10,157 nucleotides of DNA from Alphaproteobacteria bacterium (GTDB lineage Bacteria; Pseudomonadota; Alphaproteobacteria; Sphingomonadales; SMXR01): assembly GCA_004356215.1 (NCBI GenBank), contig SMXR01000104.1:1-10157 (forward strand). Direction: 5' to 3'. Shown piece after piece: positions 1 through 6,439 of the stretch. The position numbers were made by a program, and so were the translations under genes. Position 1 is the stretch's first letter, and each line of letters starts with the position of its first letter. The notes beneath the pieces are model-generated. The model was not told the origin of the DNA. It ran no database searches and saw only the letters and a list, made by a program, of their open reading frames with translations.

Positions 1-226
1 CCGCAAGCATATCGAGGAAATTGTTCTCATCGAAGACCAGGATATGATTGCCGCGATGAAGGTCATTTTTGAAGAGGTCAATATCGCGGTTGAACCGGGG
101 GCGGCCGCTGCGGTGGCTGCTTTGATCGGCCCCTTGAATGAGCGCCTTCGCGGCCAACGGGTTGGCCTCCTGATCTGTGGCTCGAACATTTCACCCGAAG
201 ATTTTTCCACAATAATGAAGACCTGA
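1..226 (+). CDS. serine/threonine dehydratase, C-terminal part (5' end outside window)
   Basis: This is the 3' end of a gene that enters from the left; the reading frame is open from base 2 and 74 codons are visible. The residues match the end of PLP-dependent fold-type II serine/threonine dehydratases: a VEPGAAAAVAAL helix (family: VEPAGAAALAAL), then LRGQRVGLLICGSNISPEDF, the usual glycine-rich 'CGGNID..F' strand-loop near the C-terminus. In this family the enzyme deaminates L-threonine or L-serine to 2-oxobutyrate or pyruvate plus ammonia in the cytoplasm. The protein stops about 14 residues after the GSNIS loop, so there is no ACT-like regulatory domain; that fits the short catabolic type or a serine racemase-like enzyme rather than the long biosynthetic IlvA. 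The PLP lysine and N-terminal half are not in the window, so substrate and symbol stay open. The stop lies 4 bases from the convergent stop of the next gene and no terminator is visible between them. Confidence 0.8.
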   Translation, partial: RKHIEEIVLIEDQDMIAAMKVIFEEVNIAVEPGAAAAVAALIGPLNERLRGQRVGLLICGSNISPEDFSTIMKT

Positions 227-230
227 CACC

Positions 231-581
231 TTAAAAATAAATCAACGCCTGGGTCGCCCGGCAGGAATAATCGTCGCTCGGTGTTTGGTAATTGGCATAG
301 ACCTGAACCGTATCGGATTTTCCCGGAGCCAGTCTTTGGACATACCCTGTTACCACCGAGACCGGATCGCCCGAAAAAGTGAAAACACATTTGAAATTGA
401 TCTGGTCAAGGATCTGCGTGCCCCGGTTAGTGATTGTCACCAGAACATAGGTGTTGCCGCCCTGAACCGGCAGGCTTTTGGCCGACATTTCCAGAATGGA
501 ATCTGCGGGTTGCGCCTGCGCTGAAAAAGCAAGGGGAAGGGCGATGACGCCAGCAAGGATTAAAGTTTTTTTAAATGTCAT
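231..581 (-). CDS. small exported protein, Ig-like/beta-rich, function unknown
   Basis: The 116-residue product starts with a clear Sec signal peptide (MTFKKTLILAGVIALPLAF, likely cleaved after AQA at about residue 23). The mature part of about 93 residues looks beta-rich: YVLVTITNRG (45-54), QINFKCVFTFSG (60-71), VQRLAPGKSDTVQVYANY (81-98), DYSCRATQALIYF (104-116). The 'TITNRGTQ ... LAPGKS' pattern is typical of small immunoglobulin-like domains in exported proteins. Its only two cysteines, C65 and C107, could form one disulfide across the sandwich. The ATG at 579-581 has a CGGAG Shine-Dalgarno (591-595) nine bases upstream, supporting this start. It lies 89 bases downstream of another exported-protein gene on the same strand. 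I do not recognise a named family and assign no function; location is periplasm or cell surface by inference. Confidence 0.72.
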   Translation of the reverse strand: MTFKKTLILAGVIALPLAFSAQAQPADSILEMSAKSLPVQGGNTYVLVTITNRGTQILDQINFKCVFTFSGDPVSVVTGYVQRLAPGKSDTVQVYANYQTPSDDYSCRATQALIYF

Positions 582-670
582 GAGGGGTCACTCCGTTAAT
601 ATAAGGAGCCTACCTTAAGACTTTTAATGGGACGCTTTTGCGGTGACAATGTGCCGAAATTCAGGCCAGG

Positions 671-1186
671 TTATTTTTTCCGGTGGACCCGCACAGAAAA
701 GCCACCATGGTCCGGCTTGACAAAAAAACTGTCCATGGTGCCGCGTTTGATACGGGCCGAAAAGGGCGGCTTGGGGTAAAGCGGCGTCTTTTTGTTATCG
801 GTTTGCTGCCAGACCTGGCCGTCTTCGGTGTAATAAAGCATCCGGCCCAGCAAGCTTTCGCCCAGCTTAACGATAACGACATCAATAGAATCCGGTTCAG
901 TCGGGCGGCGCTCCTTAACGCCAAAGCGTTCGCGTTCGGTATCAACTGGCTCAATCACCGGGGCCGGGGTGGAGGCCGGGGCTGGAGTGGATTGTGGTGA
1001 AGGCGGCGGCGCATTGCTTTCTCCCGGGCGCAGCACCCGATCATAACAGCGAAAACGTTCGGTCTCGTCATCTATCAGCGCGCAGCGGCGTAATTCTTCG
1101 TTGGTGTCGGCCTGCTGAGCCGCGGCGTTTAGCGGCGTCACCATAAACCAAACAAGTATGAGTAGCGGGTAAAATAAATTTTTCAT
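671..1186 (-). CDS. periplasmic protein with C-x11-CYD motif, function unknown
   Basis: The product has 171 residues. A signal peptide (hydrophobic stretch about 3-20, likely cleavage near NAAAQ at 20-24) leads into the motif RRCALIDDETERFRCYDRVL (33-52), with C35 and C47 spaced as in many short exported proteobacterial proteins ('RCxxIxDdxxRlxCYD'; also seen at the N-terminus of the type VI secretion accessory protein TagO/VasI). A proline/serine/alanine-rich linker (about 58-80) follows, then ERERFGVKE (84-92) and a C-terminal domain with EDGQVWQQTD (121-130) and FSARIKRGTMDSFFVKPDHGG (142-162), ending SVRVHRKK. This architecture recurs widely in alpha- and gammaproteobacterial hypothetical proteins. 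No other secretion gene is nearby, so a type VI role is not supported. The start has AAGGGA 11 bases upstream (1198-1203), somewhat far. The shifted-frame minus-strand reading of 661-954 lies inside it and is a shadow. Confidence 0.75.
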   Translation of the reverse strand: MKNLFYPLLILVWFMVTPLNAAAQQADTNEELRRCALIDDETERFRCYDRVLRPGESNAPPPSPQSTPAPASTPAPVIEPVDTERERFGVKERRPTEPDSIDVVIVKLGESLLGRMLYYTEDGQVWQQTDNKKTPLYPKPPFSARIKRGTMDSFFVKPDHGGFSVRVHRKK

Positions 1187-1316
1187 AATTTAAGACATCC
1201 CTTACAAGATCGACTCACCCTACAATATTTGGAAAACCAGTTCAATCAGGCCCGCCCACCCAAAGCTGCCTTAAATCCCTTGTCTAAAGAAACCGTTTGC
1301 GCTATGTTTTTTGTAT

Positions 1317-1353
1317 CAATATTACATTTTGTTGCGCCGACTTTGTAATATTG
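1317..1353. promoter_or_regulatory. perfect 10-base inverted repeat upstream of receptor, candidate operator
   Basis: CAATATTACA (1317-1326) and TGTAATATTG (1344-1353) are exact reverse complements separated by 17 bases. The arm centres are 27 bases apart, about two and a half helical turns. It lies about 215 bases before the receptor start. It could be a two-site operator for a dimeric regulator or a long-loop hairpin; no regulator gene is in the window to link it to. Confidence 0.4.
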
Positions 1354-1370
1354 TTTGTAACTGTTAAAGT
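1343..1370 (+). promoter_or_regulatory. weak candidate sigma70-type promoter for the receptor gene
   Basis: TTGTAA (1343-1348, 4 of 6 to the -35 consensus) and TAAAGT (1365-1370, 4 of 6 to the -10 consensus) are 16 bases apart. The -35 would overlap the right arm of the 1317-1353 inverted repeat, so a protein bound there would compete with RNA polymerase. The match is weak, and a promoter elsewhere in the gap is equally possible. Confidence 0.22.
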
Positions 1371-1468
1371 AAACAGAGCCCAATTCGGGGGAAAGGCTTG
1401 GTGCTATATGAATTTTCGACAGATTATTCTGTCCAAAAGTTTAATTATCCAGACACTTTATAACTACG

Positions 1469-1493
1469 CCTGACGTAAATTCATAACGTCTGG
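1469..1493. promoter_or_regulatory. 25-base imperfect palindrome, candidate operator or leader hairpin
   Basis: CCTGACGT (1469-1476) and ACGTCTGG (1486-1493) pair at 7 of 8 positions (only the third, T/T, fails) around a 9-base centre. It lies 74-98 bases upstream of the receptor start codon, in the range for an operator near the promoter or a stem in the 5' leader. No regulator is assigned. Confidence 0.35.
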
Positions 1494-1566
1494 CCAATAT
1501 ATTAACCGGCCGTGTCAGCCTCTCCAAACCTGACATGGCGTCAGAATTCAACAGGGGGAGACTACA

Positions 1567-4500
1567 ATGGATACCATTCACGGTCGAAATTTCCGAAAAT
1601 TTCTAAAAGGAAGCGCATCGGCGCTGATCCTCGGGGCGGCCCTTGCAATATCCGCACCGGCTTTTGCTCAGGATCAGGATGATGCCGCGGATGATGCCGA
1701 TGCTGAACTGGTAACAATTACAGGCTCGCGCATTAGACGCGACGAATTTACCAGTGCGGCGCCGATCCAGGTTTTCAATACCGAAGATGCGCGCCAGATT
1801 GGCGTATCGTCGATTGCTGATTTGTTGCAGCGGTCCACAATAGCAAGCGGCCAGCAAATCAACGCCACACTTAATACCAATGCCGGCAATTCAAATGCAT
1901 CAGAACCGCCACCTCTTGGCGGTGTTGGCTCATCCAACATTTCCCTGCGCGGCCTCGGGCCCGAGCGGACCCTGATTTTGATCAATGGCAAGCGGCTCGG
2001 TTCGTCCGGCGTTCGCGGTGCCCCGGCACAGCCCGATCTGAACCTGATCCCGTTTGCCCTGGTGGAGCGCATTGAGGTGATCACCGAAGGTGCATCATCG
2101 GTTTACGGCGCCGATGCTGTGGCTGGTGTTGTTAACCTTATTCTCCGGAATGATTTTGAGGGCATGGAAGTTTCGGCAAATTTTGAAATACCATTTGATG
2201 GCGGTGGTGAGGTTAAACAATTTTCATTCATAACCGGCAACCAGACCAGCAATTCCAGCTTTGTGCTGGCCGGTGAATTTTATGAACGCAAGAGGATAGC
2301 CGTAAACCAACGCCGCGAATGTGTTGAAAACATTGACCGTGATGCGGCCACTGGCGAGCTGCTTCCGTCGTTCTGCTCGCTCGGGTTCTTTGACAACATT
2401 ATTGGTACCCTGGGCCCTAACCAACAACCAATTGTCCCAGGGACAAGCCAGCCTTTGGATAGTATCTGGTGGTTTGCCACACCGGGCACCACGGATGCAG
2501 GTATTCCCGGGTTTAGCTCGGCGCTGTCTTTGCCAGATCCCTCGTCTCTTGGCGAAGACTGTCTTCGCACCGACCTAAGGTGCAAGGGCCTGGGACCGAT
2601 TCCGTATTACAGCGGCCAGGATGATCGTTTGCTGAACGACCTGGTTCAACCGTCTACCCAGTTTTCTGTGGTTGCCCTGGCAACCTATCAGCCGGACTGG
2701 TTTGGCGGCGGGGAAGAGTTCTATTTTGAATCCTATTACCTGAACCGCCACGCCTTTGTTCGCAGCGGGGTAGAACAAATATTCCCGACAATTCAAGGAG
2801 AGATTCCCGAAACGGAACACATATTTGATGGGTCTGGCAATATCATTGGCCAGCGGGTTCTTGTTGATGCCTCGGACAATCCGATCCTGGTTGACAACCC
2901 GTTGAATCCCTTTATCGGCGATTCCATTCCGATCATCACGCTGGATAACTTAAGGCAAGACAAGGATATTGAATTAGCACATTTCCGTTTTGTCGGCGGT
3001 TTCCGCGGCGATTTCTCAGGGGGAATGTTTGAGGAAAAAAACTGGGCCTACGACGTGTTCATGACTTACGATCGCGGCGTTGGCGCTGTTGAGCAACCGC
3101 TATTGAGCGAACCCCAGCTGATCCTGGCAACCCAGACCACGTTTGTTGATGGCTCTGGTAATGTTCGGTGCGGCATAGACATCAACGACCAGTTTGGCTT
3201 TCTCACTCCACAGACCTGTGTGCCGGTTGATTTCTTTGCGGCGAATATTTACGCCCCAGGACCGGACGGTGATGGTTCAACCACAACCGGATTCCTGAGC
3301 GACGAAGAAGCGGCGTTTTTGATTGGCTCGCGGGTCAACCGGACAGTGGTTGAACAATTCATCGTCGGGTTCGCGATGACCGGTGATTTGTTTTCGACTG
3401 CCGCCGGGAATGCCGGGGTTGCCATTGGTGCAGAATTCCGCAGGGATTCGATCAGTTCGTTTGCTGATTTCCTCAGCGCCAATGCACTCAACGCTGGTGA
3501 AAATCCGCTGGCTGAAGGGGCTACCAAGGGCTCACGTGATATTTGGGACATTTATGCCGAAGTGAACGTGCCACTGGTTCGTGGCAAACGCGGAATGGAG
3601 TACCTGGGCATTGAAGGGGCTATTCGTTATACCGATGAAGAAATTTTCGGGAGCGAAGTGACATACCGTGCCCGGGGAACCTGGCGGCCGAACGGCTGGA
3701 TCCAGATTTCCGGATCGTACGGCACCTCTTTCCGGGCGCCAAATCTTCGGGAAACCTTCCTGGCTCAGCAGTTCCAGGGGATTTCGTCAACCGCTGATCC
3801 GTGCGGCGTACCGCCACCTGCCAATAATTCGGGTGTGTATGTTCCGTCACTTGATACCCGGTCGGCTACAACCTTGGCGAACTGTATCTTGAACGGGGCA
3901 GACCCGACCGCGCTTGGTCTGGTGGCCAACATCAATATTCCGGTTATCATTTCCGGCAACGCACAGGATCTGCTACCTGAAACCTCAAAGACCTTTACCG
4001 CTGTGGTTCAGTTCAGCCCACCGATCAGCGATCGCTTCACCGTCGATTTCGGGTTTAGCTTCTGGGATATCGACCTGAAGAATGCTATCCGGTCTATTAA
4101 CGCGGCGATTATCCTGAGCCGGTGTTTTGATACCGAACCACTTTTGGCGAGCCCGTTCTGTTCACGTGTTGAGCGTATCCTGACAGGCAACCCGGCATTT
4201 GACTTCGTGACTGCGGTTGATGCATCGTTTGTCAATGTCGGCAGCGAAAAAGCCCAGGGTATTGATATCAATGCCCGTTTCCGCACCACCCTGGAAATGA
4301 ATTCCGGGGACGTTGCTGTTAACTGGGCCGGTGCGTTGAGCATTACCACCAAGCGGACCGAGCAAATCTTCTCGACTGACCCGGTCGAAGACATTCTTGG
4401 CACTTTCGGTTTTGCCGAACGCCGGTTAACTTCGACCCTGTCGCTGACCAAGGGAAGGTTGGAATTCCTCTGGGTAGTCCGGCACCTGTCCGGCGGCAGA

Positions 4501-4797
4501 ACAGATGATGACGTTCGCCTGGCAAACGATTGTGATGTTGCTGATCAGGATAACCGCCGTACCGCAGGTAACGTGGTTGTTCAAGTGTGCGATGCACCGG
4601 GTGCGTGGTACCACGATTTATCCTTTACCTATCGGTTGGATACGGTCGTGTTCTCCCTTGGTCTCAGGAATGCCCTGGACAAGACGCCGCCACTGGTTTC
4701 GATCTCGGCGGGGACAAACCGGGCCAACCGGGTAACGTCTTCGGGTTATGACCAGATTGGCCGCACGGTCTTCTTTAACGCAACCGCTGCGTTCTAG
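1567..4797 (+). CDS. TonB-dependent outer-membrane receptor
   Basis: The 1076-residue product is an outer-membrane beta-barrel that takes up a substrate using energy from TonB-ExbB-ExbD. The signal peptide has its hydrophobic core at about 16-31 and likely cleavage after PAFA (34). An acidic linker (DQDDAADDADAE) leads to a TonB box, LVTITG at 48-53. The plug follows (about 57-200), with ADLLQRS (84-90), NISLRGLGPERTLILINGKR (124-143) and YGADAVAGVVNLILR (180-194). The barrel fills the rest and ends in phenylalanine (F1076), the usual outer-membrane insertion signal. There is no N-terminal STN or carboxypeptidase-like domain, so no FecR-type signalling is indicated. All twelve cysteines fall as six close pairs (252/270, 332/339, 535/551, 746/773, 853/865, 989/1008), probably in surface loops. 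At over 1000 residues it is larger than most siderophore receptors and matches the large receptors of alphaproteobacteria; the substrate cannot be read. The Shine-Dalgarno GGGGGAG lies six bases before the ATG. Confidence 0.93.
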   Translation: MDTIHGRNFRKFLKGSASALILGAALAISAPAFAQDQDDAADDADAELVTITGSRIRRDEFTSAAPIQVFNTEDARQIGVSSIADLLQRSTIASGQQINATLNTNAGNSNASEPPPLGGVGSSNISLRGLGPERTLILINGKRLGSSGVRGAPAQPDLNLIPFALVERIEVITEGASSVYGADAVAGVVNLILRNDFEGMEVSANFEIPFDGGGEVKQFSFITGNQTSNSSFVLAGEFYERKRIAVNQRRECVENIDRDAATGELLPSFCSLGFFDNIIGTLGPNQQPIVPGTSQPLDSIWWFATPGTTDAGIPGFSSALSLPDPSSLGEDCLRTDLRCKGLGPIPYYSGQDDRLLNDLVQPSTQFSVVALATYQPDWFGGGEEFYFESYYLNRHAFVRSGVEQIFPTIQGEIPETEHIFDGSGNIIGQRVLVDASDNPILVDNPLNPFIGDSIPIITLDNLRQDKDIELAHFRFVGGFRGDFSGGMFEEKNWAYDVFMTYDRGVGAVEQPLLSEPQLILATQTTFVDGSGNVRCGIDINDQFGFLTPQTCVPVDFFAANIYAPGPDGDGSTTTGFLSDEEAAFLIGSRVNRTVVEQFIVGFAMTGDLFSTAAGNAGVAIGAEFRRDSISSFADFLSANALNAGENPLAEGATKGSRDIWDIYAEVNVPLVRGKRGMEYLGIEGAIRYTDEEIFGSEVTYRARGTWRPNGWIQISGSYGTSFRAPNLRETFLAQQFQGISSTADPCGVPPPANNSGVYVPSLDTRSATTLANCILNGADPTALGLVANINIPVIISGNAQDLLPETSKTFTAVVQFSPPISDRFTVDFGFSFWDIDLKNAIRSINAAIILSRCFDTEPLLASPFCSRVERILTGNPAFDFVTAVDASFVNVGSEKAQGIDINARFRTTLEMNSGDVAVNWAGALSITTKRTEQIFSTDPVEDILGTFGFAERRLTSTLSLTKGRLEFLWVVRHLSGGRTDDDVRLANDCDVADQDNRRTAGNVVVQVCDAPGAWYHDLSFTYRLDTVVFSLGLRNALDKTPPLVSISAGTNRANRVTSSGYDQIGRTVFFNATAAF

Positions 4798-4820
4798 ACA
4801 CGGCTAAAATAAGTTTCCAA

Positions 4821-4848
4821 GGCGGGCCTGCGGGCCCGCCTTTTTTTT
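4821..4848 (+). terminator. strong intrinsic terminator after the TonB-dependent receptor gene
   Basis: GGCGGGCC (4821-4828), loop TGCG, GGCCCGCC (4833-4840), followed by eight T (4841-4848). The stem is all G/C and begins 23 bases after the receptor stop codon. It should separate receptor transcription from the M28 peptidase gene that starts 62 bases further on. Confidence 0.93.
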
Positions 4849-4850
4849 GC

Positions 4851-4878
4851 TTGTGCTTGCATCAGGGCGGGTTAAAAT
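4851..4878 (+). promoter_or_regulatory. candidate promoter for the M28 peptidase gene
   Basis: TTGTGC (4851-4856) and TAAAAT (4873-4878, 5 of 6 to the -10 consensus) are 16 bases apart, directly after the receptor terminator. The -35 is weak (TTG only). A promoter is expected here because the upstream terminator is strong. Confidence 0.35.
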
Positions 4879-4909
4879 ATTCGCGACCCTGTAAATGAAA
4901 GGAAAACAA

Positions 4910-6391
4910 ATGTACAAATTCCTTCTCGGCATAGTCCTGTTCGCCCTTCTCGGCACCCCTTTAGCCAATGCCAACGACCCGGTAACCAGTGATCTGGAAC
5001 GACTGATTGGCGCGGTATTGGGGGATACTCCGATGATTGACGACCTAAAAAGCCTGACCGATGGCATTGGTGGCCGCGCGACCGGGTCCGAGGCCAACCT
5101 GAGGGCCGTGGAATGGGGGCTCGAGCGCTTTGAAAGCGCCGGCGTTTTGGCAAATAAAGAAGCCTTTACAATGCCAAGGGCCTGGTTGGAAGTGAGTGCC
5201 ACCGGCAGCGTTTCAGGCATTGCCACTTTTCCAGTGGCTGTGGCGACACGGCCGTTCTCAACGGCCACGCCTGATGGCGGCCTAGCTGCCCCGCTGGTGG
5301 ATGCTGGTTTTGGCACCGGGCAGGACTTTGCCCGGCTCGGCGAGGCCGCCCTGGGAGCCTGGGTTTTGATCGAAACGCCGGTGCTGGATGACGAGGCTGG
5401 TTTGGCCGGGTTGTTCCAGGAATATGGCGATGCAGCCGTGATTGAGCCCCGGGCGATTGGCGCTGGCGCTGTCGGGATTATTTTCATGTCATCGCGGCCC
5501 AAGGGATTGCTATACCGTCACAACGCCGCGCTGGGTGTGGCCAACATCCACCCGCAATTGACCATGGAACGGGAAGGCGCCAAACGGGCGCTGAGGCTTT
5601 TGCGCGGCGGCGGCGCATTAAACTTTACCGCCAGGATACAAATTTCAGGCGGCGGGTCATATCAGGCCTATAATGTGATTGGTGAAATTCCCGGTTCTAC
5701 CCGGGCCGATGAAATAGTTATTTTCGGGGCGCATCTGGACTCGCACGACATGGGAACCGGGGCGCTTGATAACGGCGCCAACGTTGCCATGCTGATCGAT
5801 ATCGCCCGGCAAATCACCCGGCTTGGACTGAAACCCAAACGGACGATCCGCTTTGCCCTCTGGAATGGTGAAGAGATGGGCATTATGGGTTCGCTTGGCT
5901 ATACCCGCAGCCACCGGGACGAGCTTGACAATCATATCGTCGCCGCCGCCTTCGATATCGGCACCGGCCGGATAACAGGGTTTTTCACCAACGGCATGGC
6001 CGCCCTGATCCCCCCGGTAGAGCGGTATCTTATTCCGGTCGCCGGGCTTGGACCGTTTGTCCATGTCAACGCGCCAATCGTCGGCACCGATAATCTGGAT
6101 TTTATGCTTGAGGGTGTCCCCAACCTTGTCGCCAACCAGGAAGACGCTAACTATGCCTCAAACTATCACGCCAGTTCGGATACCTTCGACAAGGTAGACC
6201 AGAGCCAGTTGCGCCTTAACGCCGCTGTGGCCGCGGCAATTATCTGGGGCTTCGCCAACGATGAGGGGAGGGTCCCGCGCCAGTCACGGGCCGAAGTTGA
6301 AGCGCTGATAGAAAACACCGCGCTGGGCCAGCAGCTACGTAATATGGGTTTTTGGAATGACTGGGAGGAGGGGGCCCGGGGCCGCCAATAA
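4910..6391 (+). CDS. exported M28 family metallopeptidase, carboxypeptidase Q-like
   Basis: Starting at the ATG at 4910, the product has 493 residues. This start is preferred over the in-frame ATG at 4895 because AAAGGA (4898-4903) lies six bases before it and the protein then opens directly with a signal peptide (MYKFLLGIVLFALLGTP, cleavage near ANA at about 21). The N-terminal part has the family element LTDGIGGRATGSEANLRAVEW. A PA-like insert covers about 125-230. The catalytic M28 domain follows with the expected zinc ligands: H275 (GAHLDSHD), D287 (ALDNGAN), E321/E322 (WNGEEMG; the first is the general base, the second a ligand), D349 (AFDIG) and H420 (YHASSDTFDKVD). All are present, so it should be an active two-zinc exopeptidase cleaving peptides or dipeptides in the periplasm or outside. 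Overall order resembles carboxypeptidase Q/plasma glutamate carboxypeptidase; aminopeptidase versus dipeptidase specificity is open. It is GC-rich and converges on the S9 peptidase gene across a 48-base gap. Confidence 0.92.
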   Translation: MYKFLLGIVLFALLGTPLANANDPVTSDLERLIGAVLGDTPMIDDLKSLTDGIGGRATGSEANLRAVEWGLERFESAGVLANKEAFTMPRAWLEVSATGSVSGIATFPVAVATRPFSTATPDGGLAAPLVDAGFGTGQDFARLGEAALGAWVLIETPVLDDEAGLAGLFQEYGDAAVIEPRAIGAGAVGIIFMSSRPKGLLYRHNAALGVANIHPQLTMEREGAKRALRLLRGGGALNFTARIQISGGGSYQAYNVIGEIPGSTRADEIVIFGAHLDSHDMGTGALDNGANVAMLIDIARQITRLGLKPKRTIRFALWNGEEMGIMGSLGYTRSHRDELDNHIVAAAFDIGTGRITGFFTNGMAALIPPVERYLIPVAGLGPFVHVNAPIVGTDNLDFMLEGVPNLVANQEDANYASNYHASSDTFDKVDQSQLRLNAAVAAAIIWGFANDEGRVPRQSRAEVEALIENTALGQQLRNMGFWNDWEEGARGRQ

Positions 6392-6439
6392 CCACCATCG
6401 CTTCCCCGGGTTATGAAAAGTGGTGAGACGGTTGGGTTA

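Larger units (their letters stand above)
1187..1566. other. 380-base intergenic region: divergent upstream region with inverted repeats
   Basis: This gap separates the divergent exported-protein gene and the TonB-dependent receptor gene. It is AT-rich, especially from about 1300 to 1500. It holds a perfect 10-base inverted repeat (1317-1353), a 25-base imperfect palindrome (1469-1493), and a short hairpin (1530-1544) just ahead of the receptor's Shine-Dalgarno. I see no Fur-box-like 19-mer, no cobalamin-riboswitch B12 box and no convincing intrinsic terminator. A 21-codon open frame at 1408-1473 is possible but unsupported. The length and repeats suggest regulated expression of the receptor. 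Confidence 0.6.

Noticed and set aside
1408..1473. 21-codon plus-strand open frame in the receptor upstream region, a possible leader peptide
   Set aside because: A GGGGGAAAGG stretch lies upstream but its nearest edge is 11 bases from the ATG, an open frame this short is common by chance, and there is no run of one amino acid or attenuator-like terminator after it.
1187..1566. Fur box or cobalamin riboswitch ahead of the receptor
   Set aside because: Neither a GATAATGATTATC-like 19-mer nor a B12-box-type conserved core could be found by reading the region.
4008..4451. 147-codon open frame on the minus strand inside the receptor gene
   Set aside because: It is a shadow of the receptor barrel; no recognisable domain or ribosome site.
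4895..4909. Upstream ATG as the start of the M28 peptidase
   Set aside because: No ribosome site precedes it; AAAGGA inside this stretch is correctly placed for the ATG at 4910, which also opens directly into the signal peptide.
4804..5502. 232-codon open frame on the minus strand
   Set aside because: It is antisense to the 5' part of the M28 gene, runs across the strong terminator, and encodes a Ser/Ala/Pro/Arg-rich sequence typical of the antisense of a GC-rich gene; no ribosome site.
6391..6425. Possible terminator between the convergent M28 and S9 genes (ACCAC ... GTGGT)
   Set aside because: Only a 5-base stem with a 24-base loop and no T tract on either strand; not a credible intrinsic terminator.
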